A stretch of 64,000 nucleotides of DNA from Paenibacillus melissococcoides (lineage in GTDB: Bacteria > Bacillota > Bacilli > Paenibacillales > Paenibacillaceae): NCBI GenBank assembly GCA_944800085.1, contig CALYLO010000018.1, positions 1 to 64,000 on the forward strand, in the 5' to 3' direction. A program made the position numbers and the translations under genes. Position 1 is the first letter of the stretch, and each line of letters starts with the position of its first letter. A model generated the notes under the pieces. The model was given only the letters and a program-made list of their open reading frames with translations. It was not told the origin of the DNA and ran no database searches. Positions 49,930-59,498 of the stretch are shown in pieces.

Positions 49930-50270
49930 TAGATCTTTTTCACAAATTCAGATTTTAATTTCATCGCTCCAAAGCCATCGATTTTGCATTCGATGTCATG
50001 GTCCCCATCGACCAAGCGTATATTTTTGACTTTTGTTCCGATTTTCACAACGGATGAGCTTCCTTTGACTTTCAAGTCTTTAACCACGGTTACGGAATCC
50101 CCATCGTTAAGGACATTTCCATTGGCATCTCGGATGACTCGTCCATCCTCGTCAGCTTGCGCTTCTGCCCCTGGCGTCCACTCATGCGCACATTCCGGAC
50201 ATATCAACAGATGTCCATCCTCATAGGTATATTCAGAATTGCATTGCGGGCAGTTCGGCAAATTAGACAT
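49929..50270 (-). CDS. yjdM: YjdM/PhnA-family zinc-ribbon protein
   Basis: A 113-residue protein very like E. coli YjdM (old PhnA): N-terminal zinc ribbon LPNCPQCNSEYTYEDG and LICPECAHEW (CPxC...CPEC), then the C-terminal domain GDSVTVVKDLKVKGSSSVVK, ending LKSEFVKKI. ATG 50270 with site TTGGAGC. Despite the old name it is not part of C-P lyase; function is unknown. The stop codon TAG (49929-49931) is made of the last base of an IS5-family element plus its TA target duplication, yet the length is complete. Confidence 0.92.
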   Translation of the reverse strand: MSNLPNCPQCNSEYTYEDGHLLICPECAHEWTPGAEAQADEDGRVIRDANGNVLNDGDSVTVVKDLKVKGSSSVVKIGTKVKNIRLVDGDHDIECKIDGFGAMKLKSEFVKKI

Positions 50271-50489
50271 AATTACATTAGCTCCAATCGTTATGAATAT
50301 GTTTATATACTGGCATAGATTTCTCATAATGGCAACTTGACTAGACCCGGCGATTAAGCAAGGAAAATAAAAAAGAGCGGGATAATCCGCCCTAACGTAA
50401 AGTGCTGCGGACATAAAGCGCTTGCTTAATGACATAAAAACATAGTAAAAAGATCTTTTGCTACATTGTTAGATTCACGGTGATTACCG
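50271..50489. other. Intergenic region
   Basis: About 220 bases upstream of yjdM. A GAGCGGGATAATCCGCCC hairpin near 50376-50393 may be a terminator. AT-rich around 50430-50470. No gene seen. Confidence 0.4.
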
Positions 50490-50775
50490 TGTTCATCGAA
50501 CTGATCCTCTTTTTTGTGCGTATGAAAAGGATCAAACCGGGCAATCTCCCCGCCAGAAGCAAGCCGAAATCGTGTATCTTCCGGAACACGAAGCTACTTA
50601 CCAGGATGATACGTAATTCCTTCAAACCGGCCTTCTTTATGCCAATTGGTTATGGTGGTTTGACTTACTCTCCGCTGCCAGGCTGAAGGTGTGGAACTGT
50701 TCGGCATGGAGCATGAGCTGAAGCATCTTGACCTCGTCACCTCTTCTTTGTATTAACAATCGTAACATCGTGCTG
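50490..50775 (-). pseudogene. HTH (MerR/excisionase-like) gene remnant
   Basis: Reading leftward: MLQLMLHAEQFHTFSLAAE, then after a one-base shift RVSQTTITNWHKEGRFEGIT, YHPGK, a TAG, and LRVPEDTRFRLASGGEIARF. The pieces align with a small DNA-binding domain (HTH then a wing ending in a substituted Tyr codon at the TAG). At least one frameshift and one stop make it dead. Confidence 0.5.
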
Positions 50776-50790
50776 CTGCAGGCCCCTAGT

Positions 50791-51459
50791 TCAAGCACGG
50801 CCGGCTGTATAGATGGCTGCGGTGCGCTCGTCCTGCCCGATCGTTCTGAGGCTGGAGGCAATCAGGAACTGGGCCGTGTAATACGTTATCATAATCAACG
50901 GTCCTGCGAAGACGACATCGGATACAAATCTATCCCACGCCAAAATGGAGTCCGATACCGCAAACAGCAAGCTGCCGGCCATCGCCAGCTTGTTCCCGGT
51001 CATGATCGCGGACCAAGCCATGAAGGAAATGACGATAATATAGAGCAGCACGGATGCAGCCAAGACGTAATTATCGGCGCGAAGCAGCGCTTGGATCAGA
51101 TGCCAGCTCATGAACGAGGCATAGGCTAGGATGGGAATGAGCATGAAGAAGCGAATGGCGGAGAAGCGCCATCTGCTTATAAAGGCAGTGACATAGAACA
51201 AATGTCCGATGAGGAACGCAAACAGGCCAACCGTAAACCAGACCAACAGTCCGTCGCCCAGCATGCAGAAAAACAGCCCGATCCCTGTCATCCAATGGCA
51301 GCTCTGTCGATTGGAGGGCATGTGAAGATAGCCGTAAGCGATAATCAGCCACATCGGAATTAATTTGAACAGAATCTTGACGGCTTGCGGCTCGTCTGGA
51401 ATCACGAAAATATAAAGGATACCCATGACGACGATAAGTGCGGGCAGTCCATATTTCAC
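50791..51459 (-). CDS. YhhN family membrane protein (lysoplasmalogenase-like)
   Basis: About 222 residues from GTG 51459 (site GGGAGAGG); ATG codons upstream overlap that site. Eight hydrophobic helices in YhhN order: LPALIVVMGILYIFVI near the start, GLFFCMLGDGLLVW, then LFAFLIGHLFYVTAF and SLLFAVSDSILAWDRF with the conserved SDSILA. Eukaryotic TMEM86 relatives hydrolyse the vinyl ether of lysoplasmalogens. The role in this bacterium is unknown. Confidence 0.85.
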   Translation of the reverse strand: MKYGLPALIVVMGILYIFVIPDEPQAVKILFKLIPMWLIIAYGYLHMPSNRQSCHWMTGIGLFFCMLGDGLLVWFTVGLFAFLIGHLFYVTAFISRWRFSAIRFFMLIPILAYASFMSWHLIQALLRADNYVLAASVLLYIIVISFMAWSAIMTGNKLAMAGSLLFAVSDSILAWDRFVSDVVFAGPLIMITYYTAQFLIASSLRTIGQDERTAAIYTAGRA

Positions 51460-51652
51460 CAAAAGAACCTCTCCCTTCATGCCATATTCCATGGAAAAGC
51501 GATTCCGTATATCCTATTCTGCATGCCCGCGGCAAATGTCTTCATGGCAATCTTTATGGTAACCCTTGCTCCAAAGCCCCTCCGGGAACCATCTGCCCGT
51601 ATCTTGGTACGCCAAAGCCCGAGGCCGGCCGCTCCATCCCCGCTATGTGCAC

Positions 51653-51685
51653 AAAAAAACGGAGTGCCTCAACAAAGACACTCCG
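51653..51685 (-). terminator. Rho-independent terminator of the BI-1-like gene
   Basis: On the minus strand CGGAGTG (complement of 51679-51685) and CACTCCG form a stem followed by seven T (A-run at 51653-51659). It lies just downstream of the BI-1-like gene. Confidence 0.82.
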
Positions 51686-51704
51686 CAATTCGCTAACTAT
51701 TCGA

Positions 51705-52445
51705 TTAATCCCGGTTGGCCAGCTTGGCCAGGAGACGGACAATCTCCACGTACAGCCATACGAGGGTCACGAGCAATCCGAATGCCCCATACCACTCCAT
51801 ATATTTCGGCGCGCCCTGGTGCGCTCCCTCTTCGATGAAGTTGAAGTCCAGCACGAAGTTCAGGGCCGCGATTATGATGATGACGACCGAGATCCCGATG
51901 CCGATCGGGGTGCTATCATGCAAATAAGGCACCGACACGCCAAACATCCGAAGCACAAAGCTGAGCAGATAGACAATCGCGATTCCGGCCGTAGCGGCGA
52001 ATACGCCGCGCTTGAAGCCTGCCGACGCCTTGATCATGCCCGTCTTGTAGGCAAGCAGCATGCCCATGAACACGCACATCGTCAGCAAAGCCGCCTGCAG
52101 GGTAATTCCGTAGTACAATGATTCATAATTGGCTGACAAAGCGCCAAGGAACAACCCTTCCGCAATGGCATAGACAGGCGTCAAATACGGCGCCGTCGAA
52201 GGCTTGAAGCTGATGATCAGCGCCAGAATCAAGCCGCCAATCGCTCCGCCTACCATATAAGGCAACATTTCGTACCCATTGAAGAACATAGTCCAAGAGA
52301 TCACGGCCGCCGCCACGAGCAGCGCCAGCGTCATGAACGATTTGTTCACCGTCCCGCCGATCGTCATCGTCTCTTGTCCATTGTAATGTCCGCTATTCTC
52401 AAACGTATTTTCGTTGAGCGTCGGATTTCCGCTGCGACCAATCAA
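51705..52445 (-). CDS. Bax inhibitor-1/YccA (DUF4870/YetJ-like) family membrane protein
   Basis: A 246-residue membrane protein with seven helices, starting at TTG 52445 (site GGGAGG). The family pattern: MTIGGTVNKSFMTLALLVAA, ALSANYESLYYGITLQAALL (with the conserved acidic/aromatic core) and FVLDFNFIEEGAHQGAPKYM near the end. The last helices hold the Asp pair that in B. subtilis YetJ forms a pH-sensitive calcium leak. Function here is unproven. Upstream is the IS copy at 52473. Confidence 0.88.
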   Translation of the reverse strand: MIGRSGNPTLNENTFENSGHYNGQETMTIGGTVNKSFMTLALLVAAAVISWTMFFNGYEMLPYMVGGAIGGLILALIISFKPSTAPYLTPVYAIAEGLFLGALSANYESLYYGITLQAALLTMCVFMGMLLAYKTGMIKASAGFKRGVFAATAGIAIVYLLSFVLRMFGVSVPYLHDSTPIGIGISVVIIIIAALNFVLDFNFIEEGAHQGAPKYMEWYGAFGLLVTLVWLYVEIVRLLAKLANRD

Positions 52446-52472
52446 ATGAAAGAACCTCCCACTATATATTTA

Positions 52473-54096
52473 GGGCTTGCTGAACAATCATTTTTCTAAG
52501 GTTTTACAAGGATTTCTGGACTCTAACTCGAAATAAAATGCAAGGAAAATGCGAATTTCTTGCAAAAAATCGTGCACGTGGAGTGAACCAACATGTATCG
52601 TAGAACCGAAAGCCAGCTTCAGTTGTTCGAAGATTTCTACTTGCCGTTTGGCGGTAAATTAAATAAGGAGAACCGTTGGGTTCAACTGGCCGCTATCATC
52701 CCGTGGTGGCGGGCAGAAGAATTCTACGCGAAGTCGTTCAAGAAATCAATGCGCGGCCAGATCCCCTTGTCTGTTCGTATGGCTTTGGGAGCGCTGTACA
52801 TTCAGGAACGTATGCAGCTCGATGATCGAGAGACGGTCCAGCAGATCACCGAAAATCCGTACTACCAGTACTTCCTTGGGCTGCCGGCGTTCCAAGATAA
52901 GCCTCCGTTCCATCACTCGCTGTTGACCCATTTCCGCAAGCGATTGGGTGCGGATGTCATTGAACGAATCAACGATTGGATTTTGGAAGAGGACGCAGAG
53001 CGAAAGAAGCAGGAACAAAACAAGAGCGATCCTCAAGATCCTCCAGGCAGCGGCCATGGCTCTGATGGAACATCCGTTAATGAAGACGGCAAAAGCAAAG
53101 AGAAACCATGCAACAAAGGCACCTTGATGCTCGACGCGACCTGCGCACCGGCCGACATCTCGTATCCGACCGATTTGAAATTATTGAACGAGGCGCGGGA
53201 AAAACTCGAAGCGATCATCGATGTTCTGCACGAGCCTTTCGTCGGGAAGGCCAAGAAACCGAGAACGTATCGTCAAACCGCCCGCAAACGCTACCTCGAG
53301 ATCGCCAAGAAACGGCGAACGGGTGCCAAAGCCATCCGGAAAGCGGTTGGCAAACAGCTTCGTTATGTTTCGCGTAATCTTGGCATCATCGAAATGCTGG
53401 CAGCGAAAAGCAGCTTGAATCAACTGGGTTCGCAGCAGTATCGGCAATTGCTCGTCATTTCCGAGCTGTATCGTCAACAGCAAGAGATGTACGACAAACG
53501 GACACACTCGGTGGAAGATCGAATCGTCAGTCTTTCCCAACCGCATGTACGGCCGATTGTCCGCGGGAAAGTGAATGCTCCCGTCGAGTTTGGAGCAAAG
53601 CTGGCGATCAGTCTGGTGGATGGTTACGCTCGGATGGAGAAGCTGTCCTGGGATAACTTCAACGAAAGCATGACACTGAAAGCTTCCGTGGAGTCGTTCG
53701 TCCAGCGATATGGGTGTTATCCGGAAGCCATTCTAGCCGACCAAATCTACCGAAACCGGGAGAACCTTCGCTATTGTAAGGAGCACGGCATCCGTCTGAG
53801 TGGTCCAAACTTAGGACGTCCGAAGAAAGAAGCGGAACCAGAACGGAACCAGGCCAGACAGGATGCTTCAACGCGTAACGCGATCGAAGGAAAATTCGGA
53901 GAAGGCAAACGCTCCTACGGACTGGGGCGTATTCGAGCACGCCTTCGAGAGACAAGCGAAACGGTCATTGCTCTGCAACTGCTTGTTATGAATCTCGAAC
54001 GCAAGCTGCGCGTTCTCTTTTTGCCGATTTTCAGACTGTTGCTGAATCTGTGCCGTCAGCCTCTGTGGCCTAAAAGGCAATATGTTCAGCAAGCCC
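52473..54096 (+). mobile_element. Insertion sequence copy 1, IS5-like, 1624 bp
   Basis: Terminal inverted repeats GGGCTTGCTGAACA (left from 52473; right complement ends 54096). The flanks TATTTA (52467-52472 and 54097-54102) are a 6-bp target duplication. The second copy at 61897-63520 has the same length and almost the same sequence. The element carries one transposase gene whose frame has no stop inside the IS. Confidence 0.92.
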
Positions 54097-54143
54097 TATT
54101 TATACCTATATTAGCATATGTTAATATATTCCTCCACCTTTGA
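52593..54143 (+). CDS. IS transposase (DDE, IS5-like), copy 1
   Basis: 516 residues as read here. N-terminal InsH-type domain (SMRGQIPLSVRMALGALYIQ, then YYQYFLGL), first catalytic Asp probably in TLMLDATCAP, second in AILADQIYRNRENL and Glu in NAIEGKFGEGKRSYGL. It copies the element in a cut-and-paste manner. The reading frame runs through the right terminal repeat and stops 47 bases out in host DNA, so the last ~16 residues are not part of the IS. Copy 2 differs in a few residues (for example ITEN here against IAEN). Confidence 0.9.
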   Translation: MYRRTESQLQLFEDFYLPFGGKLNKENRWVQLAAIIPWWRAEEFYAKSFKKSMRGQIPLSVRMALGALYIQERMQLDDRETVQQITENPYYQYFLGLPAFQDKPPFHHSLLTHFRKRLGADVIERINDWILEEDAERKKQEQNKSDPQDPPGSGHGSDGTSVNEDGKSKEKPCNKGTLMLDATCAPADISYPTDLKLLNEAREKLEAIIDVLHEPFVGKAKKPRTYRQTARKRYLEIAKKRRTGAKAIRKAVGKQLRYVSRNLGIIEMLAAKSSLNQLGSQQYRQLLVISELYRQQQEMYDKRTHSVEDRIVSLSQPHVRPIVRGKVNAPVEFGAKLAISLVDGYARMEKLSWDNFNESMTLKASVESFVQRYGCYPEAILADQIYRNRENLRYCKEHGIRLSGPNLGRPKKEAEPERNQARQDASTRNAIEGKFGEGKRSYGLGRIRARLRETSETVIALQLLVMNLERKLRVLFLPIFRLLLNLCRQPLWPKRQYVQQALFIPILAYVNIFLHL

Positions 54144-54302
54144 TTGTGAAATAGGATGCAATGAATCCAGTGAAATTAACCCCCTCATTCGCGCAGAAAT
54201 GACACCTGTCATAAAAATCTCTTTACAGTTGTGAATGTTTTGTCACCCTGTTCAGAACTACAATAAAGCCACACGAATGAATATGAGAAAAGGGGGAGTA
54301 AT

Positions 54303-55436
54303 GTGGAGCAGCGCAAAGGGCGAATTCGCCTGCTTGATATTCTGCGAGGGTTCGCCATCCTGGGAACACTTGGGACGAACATCTGGATTTTCGCGCACTT
54401 AGGGGATTTATCTTATATTATGACGTACAATTATACCGGCTGGTGGAAGCCCGATGATCTGCTCAGGATGATCGTGTTATTCCTCGTGAACGGGAAGCTG
54501 CTTGGCTTATTGACGATTATGTTCGGCGTAGGAATGGAATTAAAGTATCAGCAAGCGAGGCGCACAGGAAAAGCCTGGCCAGGAGTTTATATGTGGGTCC
54601 TCATCATCCTGTTCATGGAAGGTCTGCTTCATTTCACCCTGGTCATGGAGTTTGACATCCTAATGAGCTTCGGCATCACCGGCATGATTGCAGCCTTCAT
54701 CGTGCGAGGCGGTGACCGCCTCATCTCGATTGTGATGAAAGGGATTGGCAGCGTCCATGCGGTCATCATCTTGGCCATCCTGCTTCTTTCCTTGACGGCT
54801 CCCAAGATGCCGCTGGGCAGCTTCGATCAGATAGTCGCTCTCTATCAAGACGGTTCTTGGCTTCAGCAAATCCAATATCGGCTGGCTTATTTCCTCCCGC
54901 TTCGCTTGGAAGCCATTTTCGTTATTCCGATGAATGTCTTTTTGTTTTTGCTTGGCGTTCGTCTTATGCGCTCAGGGGTCTTTGCCCAGGATGAGAACGG
55001 CGAAAGACAGCGTAAAAAACTTTTGAAACTGGGGATCTTTCCCGGTATGCCGCTGAACCTGTTGATTTTTATCCCTGGAGGCGCCTTGGATCTGCCTGTG
55101 CGCTATTTATTTGCCCCCTTACTGTCACTTGGGTATATAGCACTCATTGGAAAAATGATACAATATACGAAGTGGAACTGGCTGTGGCGCCTGCTTGAAC
55201 ATGCCGGGAAAATGTCTTTAAGCTGTTATGTGATGCAAAATATAATCGCTTCCGTTCTTTTTTATGGTTGGGGCTTTGCTCTAGGCGGAAAGCTGAATTC
55301 CCTGGCAATTATAGCGGTCTGGATCGGCATTTCCATATTCCAGCTATGGTTTGCATCAACATGGCTTCGTGTGTTTAAGCTAGGGCCGATGGAATCGGTC
55401 CGCAGACGCGCAGTGGGCATCTTCGAATCCAGATAA
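54303..55436 (+). CDS. DUF418 family membrane protein
   Basis: A 377-residue protein with about nine helices, from GTG 54303 (site AGGGGGAG). The DUF418 pattern is clear: RIRLLDILRGFAILGTLGTN at the start, LFSFLIGITAxGLG-type region GKLLGLLTIMFGVGMELKYQ, and C-terminal EHAGKMSLSCYVMQNIIASV, ending in a helix with WxRxFxxGPMES. Members are related to acyltransferase-3 folds; function unknown. Directly upstream of a two-component sensor, with 26 bases between. Confidence 0.87.
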   Translation: MEQRKGRIRLLDILRGFAILGTLGTNIWIFAHLGDLSYIMTYNYTGWWKPDDLLRMIVLFLVNGKLLGLLTIMFGVGMELKYQQARRTGKAWPGVYMWVLIILFMEGLLHFTLVMEFDILMSFGITGMIAAFIVRGGDRLISIVMKGIGSVHAVIILAILLLSLTAPKMPLGSFDQIVALYQDGSWLQQIQYRLAYFLPLRLEAIFVIPMNVFLFLLGVRLMRSGVFAQDENGERQRKKLLKLGIFPGMPLNLLIFIPGGALDLPVRYLFAPLLSLGYIALIGKMIQYTKWNWLWRLLEHAGKMSLSCYVMQNIIASVLFYGWGFALGGKLNSLAIIAVWIGISIFQLWFASTWLRVFKLGPMESVRRRAVGIFESR

Positions 55437-55462
55437 CCCGATAACCGAACTGGAGGTCATCC

Positions 55463-56572
55463 ATGATATTCAAGATTTACCCGAGAGAACAAATCAAGAA
55501 TTATTTGCTTATCGATGTGATCGCGATCGTGTATTTATTTTACATGGTTCTCAGCTCCAGTTCGAATCCGGGTCTCTTGGGAAGTCTCCTTCTTCTGCTT
55601 TCCTTTCTTGTTTCCTTTTATATCGGACTGTGGCATCGGAATGGGTATCTTCTGGCGGCAGTTCTGGCCGGTCTTGCCACGACGGCGCTGATCGGGATTT
55701 ATATCGACCCGAATCTCTTAATCTTTGGTTTTATATTTGCCGACCTGATCGGAAGGTCGAGGTCCAAGTGGCATATTGGCATCGGGGTTGCAGCCATTGG
55801 CCTCATGTTTATCCTCGTGTATTGGAAGAGGACGGATGACAATTTTCTATTCCTGCCTATCATTATTGTTCAAATGGTTTTCCCTATCGTCATTTATATA
55901 ATGGAAAAAGCCAAGCGCCTGCAGAGCAAGCTGGATGCGGCAAATCAACAGCTTGAAAAGTACATTCAACAGGAGGAAAGGCAGCGGATTGCGAGGGATC
56001 TCCATGATACGCTAGGGCAAACTCTAATGATGATCAAACTGAAATGCGAGCTGGCCTCCAAGTGGGTAGATAAGAACCCATTACAGGCCAAGGAAGAACT
56101 AAAGGATATCCTGTATACATCAAGAATTGCCTTAAAGCAGGTGAGAGAACTGGTATCCGATCTGAAGTTCATCTCTCTGGCGCATGAAATCGAGCATTCC
56201 CGCAAGCTCCTGCATACCGCAGGGATCGAACTAGAAATCGTGGAAGATGGAATGCCTCCCCTGTTAGCAAGCGTAGAAGAAACGATGATTGCGCTCGCTG
56301 TTCGGGAAGCGGCGACCAATATTATAAAACACAGTCAAGCAAAGCAATGTACAATCCGGCTGGAAACAGTGGATAATCTGTATTGTGTATCGATCACGGA
56401 TGACGGAGTCGGCCTGTTGCCTTCAGCAACCGGAAATGGAATTCAGTCGATGAAGGAGCGGATGCAAGCCCTTCATGGAACCTTCACGGTGGACAGCTCG
56501 CCTGGCGGGGGAACGGCTATTTCTATGCAGCTTCCGCTTCGTCAGCACGGAAAGGAGAGTCCTGCCACATGA
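55463..56572 (+). CDS. DesK/LiaS-type sensor histidine kinase
   Basis: A 369-residue kinase. Residues 10-150 hold five membrane helices, followed by a coiled linker. The dimerisation domain has RQRIARDLHDTLGQTLMMIK (phospho-His in DLHD, about 180) of the HisKA_3 family. The ATPase domain has an N box (AVREAATNIIKHSQA) and G box (GNGIQSMKERM). It is close to DesK in layout. Its partner response regulator starts four bases upstream of its end but is split by an IS4 element, leaving the kinase without its cognate regulator. Confidence 0.9.
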   Translation: MIFKIYPREQIKNYLLIDVIAIVYLFYMVLSSSSNPGLLGSLLLLLSFLVSFYIGLWHRNGYLLAAVLAGLATTALIGIYIDPNLLIFGFIFADLIGRSRSKWHIGIGVAAIGLMFILVYWKRTDDNFLFLPIIIVQMVFPIVIYIMEKAKRLQSKLDAANQQLEKYIQQEERQRIARDLHDTLGQTLMMIKLKCELASKWVDKNPLQAKEELKDILYTSRIALKQVRELVSDLKFISLAHEIEHSRKLLHTAGIELEIVEDGMPPLLASVEETMIALAVREAATNIIKHSQAKQCTIRLETVDNLYCVSITDDGVGLLPSATGNGIQSMKERMQALHGTFTVDSSPGGGTAISMQLPLRQHGKESPAT

Positions 56573-56596
56573 TTCGAGTCGTCATTGCCGAAGATC

Positions 56597-58108
56597 CACT
56601 AGCGTTGCATCAATCTTTTTACGAAAATTTCTATCCCATAAGTCTCTATATTTGTAACTTATTGAACTATATTCATGGACAAAAATAAAGAAATCTCCTA
56701 TTGTTGAGTTACCCTAACGTTATCCATAAAACGCCTCAACAAAGGAGATTTCTTATGGATAACGTACCGAATCATAACGTCATTTGTCAATGCCTAAAAT
56801 GGTTACATGTCCATTCTACTCGACACGAGTCATTGGATTACCGGGCCCAAAAGCTGTTTGTCGGCTCTTCGACACTCTTATTTGTAGAGGCACAGCTTCA
56901 GCAACGAGACTCATACAAAGTCATGTCAGAGCATGTAGCGGCTAATCCTGAATTTCAAGATCTTCTGGGTCTCAAGAGCATAAGCGCTTCTCAACTATCG
57001 CGGAAGCTGAAACGGCTGCCTATGGAGTATCTTCAGACGCTCTTTTTCTCGCTCATTGATCGAATCAAGCAACTTACAAAAGGGAAACGCGGCATTACGC
57101 CTGGTATTGGGAAACTCAAGCTAATCGATTCATCGGGAATTACACTACCTCCCATTCTCGCGAAATGGTCCTATTGTTCCAAAAGTAGCCATGGCGTGAA
57201 GATGCACACCTCCTTGGTCGTTGCGGACTCCAAAACGATGTATCCAGACAAGATCGTCGCTTCAACCAAAGATGTAGCCGATCATGAAGTCGTGTTGGAA
57301 TTTACAGTGGATAAAGATGCGACCTACGTGATGGACCGAGGATACCAGGTATACGACCATTTTCAGAAATGGGTAGAGGATAAGATTAAATTTGTTTGCC
57401 GCGTCAAGCAAAAGAGCCGGTTAACGATCATCAGAAAAAGAGACCTCCCCAAAAGGCAGAATGGGTTTATCCTTGATGCTGATGTGACGATGCCGGAGCT
57501 GCCAGCGGTTCTGCGTTTGATTGAGTTTAAGGATGACCAAGGGCGTACCTATCGAATTGTAACGAATCGATTTGACTTATCCGCACATCAAATTGCCGAG
57601 ATTTATCGAAATCGCTGGCATATTGAGTTGTTTTTTAAATGGGTCAAGCAGCATATTCGATTGGTAAAACCCCACGGTTATACGGCCGAAGCGATTTGGA
57701 ACCAAATGTATATTGCTTTAATCGCGTATGCTCTCTGTTTGCTGATTAAATTAACACTGGACTGTAAAAAGTCGACATGGGACCTCCTCCAGTTGATTCG
57801 CATCTATGCGGAAAAACCATGGGAAAATTTGATCGCTGCACTCAACCGCAAGCCGACTCGAACATCTAGAGGTCGACCAAAGCGAAATGGGAGACGTCCG
57901 AAAAAGGCAACAAAGTCGATGAAACCGAGACTGATTGTGACGTAATGACAAACGAAAACGATTTTTACATATAATGGATAACGCGTAGGGTCTGTTTCCA
58001 GCTCGACTTTTTTAGACTTAGCGCGGACATCGCAAATGTAAATATATATCATATATTGATGTTAATTGAAATTAGATTATGAACTAACCGCTCGATGCAA
58101 CGCTAGTG
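56597..58108 (+). mobile_element. IS4-family insertion sequence, 1512 bp
   Basis: Ends CACTAGCGTTGCATC (56597) and GATGCAACGCTAGTG (to 58108) are inverted repeats. The target CCGAAGATC is duplicated (56588-56596 and 58109-58117), 9 bp. The element interrupts a response regulator in its first ten codons. Confidence 0.92.
56755..57945 (+). CDS. IS4-family transposase (IS4Bsu1-like)
   Basis: About 396 residues from ATG 56755 (site AAAGGAG); the frame opens earlier at 56701 without a site. DDE core: D in KLIDSSGITLP, D in YVMDRGYQVYDHF, and the IS4 family YREK motif in IAEIYRNRWHIELFFKWVKQ. Intact, so probably active. It is a close relative of DDE_Tnp_1 transposases frequent in Bacillus and Paenibacillus. 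Confidence 0.93.
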   Translation: MDNVPNHNVICQCLKWLHVHSTRHESLDYRAQKLFVGSSTLLFVEAQLQQRDSYKVMSEHVAANPEFQDLLGLKSISASQLSRKLKRLPMEYLQTLFFSLIDRIKQLTKGKRGITPGIGKLKLIDSSGITLPPILAKWSYCSKSSHGVKMHTSLVVADSKTMYPDKIVASTKDVADHEVVLEFTVDKDATYVMDRGYQVYDHFQKWVEDKIKFVCRVKQKSRLTIIRKRDLPKRQNGFILDADVTMPELPAVLRLIEFKDDQGRTYRIVTNRFDLSAHQIAEIYRNRWHIELFFKWVKQHIRLVKPHGYTAEAIWNQMYIALIAYALCLLIKLTLDCKKSTWDLLQLIRIYAEKPWENLIAALNRKPTRTSRGRPKRNGRRPKKATKSMKPRLIVT

Positions 58109-58739
58109 CCGAAGATCAGCAGATGCTGCGCGGCGCCTTCGCTTCATTGCTGAAATTCGAACCCGATATTGAAGTGCTGGCTGAAGTGCCGGACGGGAAA
58201 CAAGCCTGGGAGGCGATACAGCGGCATCAGCCTGATGTGTGCGTGCTGGACATTGAAATCCCTCTCATCAACGGCCTTGCATTGGCTGAGAAAATCAGAA
58301 ATGCCGGCTTTCCCTGCAAAATCATGATCGTTACTACGTTTGCCCGTCCCGGCTATTTACAAAAAGCGATCGAGGCTCAGGTGACGGCTACTTGTTAAAA
58401 GATGAACCGATTGAATATCTGATTGAGTCGATTCGCCGCGTCATGGCGGGAGAACGGGTGATCAGCACCGATTTGGCGGCCGCGCTCTTTATGAAAGAAG
58501 AGAATCCGTTAAGCGACAGGGAGGCAGAGATGCTTCGCCTCACCAAGGCAGGCATGACAACAAGCGATATCAGCAAGGCCCTCTTCTTAACGAAGGGTAC
58601 CGTGCGGAACTATTTGTCCTCGGCGATTCAGAAGCTGGAAACCGAATCGAGGCAGCAGGCGGTGAATATTGCCGATGAAAAAGGCTGGCTCTAATTATAT
58701 GCGGCAAGGGCCAGACGGGACAACGGCGGATGCGGGAAG

Positions 58740-58990
58740 CGGGAAAGAAGAAGGGTAACGCGGAGGAAATTAGATGAGAAAGCGAAATCCTGCGTACACG
58801 CAGGAATTTTCGCTATTTTTACTGCCATTTGATGAAATTCCTGCAAAAGTACACCAATTTTGCCGATTTTTGATTCCGATCTATTAGCATGGCTGAAATT
58901 CCTGCAGTTTTGCAGGAATGCCTGTAATGGAATAAGCGTCATAAGGAAAAACTGCATTTTCACAGTTTTTTTGGCAAGCCGAGTTGAAGA
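58740..58990. repeat. Dispersed ~200-bp intergenic repeat, copy B
   Basis: Aligns with 34530-34735. It contains several stems: AAATCCTGCG-TACA-CGCAGGAATTT (about 58787-58810) and ATTCCTGCA-GTTT-TGCAGGAAT (about 58899-58920), plus the exact shared core around 58827-58853. Several TCCTGCA/TGCAGGA units recur. It could be a structured RNA, a protein-binding array, or a mobile repeat. No ORF with support. Confidence 0.65.
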
Positions 58991-59498
58991 AGCAAGGCGT
59001 GCCGAAGATCGGATCGGGATAGACCACTCAAGGACGAACACTCTTGCATGAACGAGGAAACCTGCAGCGCCTGCTCGACGGCTTCCTCGTCCTGTACCGA
59101 CCATGTATGGTATGATAATCAATTATTCGGATTAAGGAACTTGTCCATGCCTGGCACTGCTCCAAGCTGATATTACTCGAACGCATATAATGGACAGAAA
59201 AGGATCATCGCAACTCCGTAATGCAAATAACGGATGGTTCCAGTAAGCTCCTGATAATTAACAGAGGCGGAAGAGTGCTGGTTGGCGGCGGGGGAGTCAG
59301 CCATTACAGCAAGCCGTACCGGGTTATCTCGAAATAGCCGACAATAAACGAAAGCCCTCTTGCCAGAGGAGATTTTCGCCGCGATCCTGCTACTGAATAC
59401 CAGCGCCATCGATTATAATGAAAGAAGAGCAGCTCATCTTCTGCCCAGAACTGGAAAACATATAATCCAAGCCATAGACAACAGAGGAGAAGACAGAC
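58991..59498. other. Intergenic region upstream of the Dph6-like gene
   Basis: About 500 bases with no gene I can support. TATAAT at 59410-59416 and 59456-59462 region may be promoter elements; a -35 is not clear. Short frames on both strands look random. Confidence 0.35.

Larger units (their letters stand above)
56569..58694 (+). pseudogene. NarL/FixJ response regulator, split by IS4 element and frameshifted
   Basis: The start MIRVVIAED (ATG 56569, overlapping the kinase gene) is cut at 56596. After the IS, past the duplicated target, the frame continues QQMLRGAFASLLKFEPDIEV, with phosphate site Asp in CVLDIEIPLINGLALAEKI. Near 58378-58385 a one-base loss shifts the frame; GDGYLLKDEPIEYLIESIRR and the LuxR-type HTH (LSDREAEMLRLTKAGMTTSD, then TKGTVRNYLSSAIQKLE) follow to 58694. 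The regulator is disabled twice. Confidence 0.88.
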
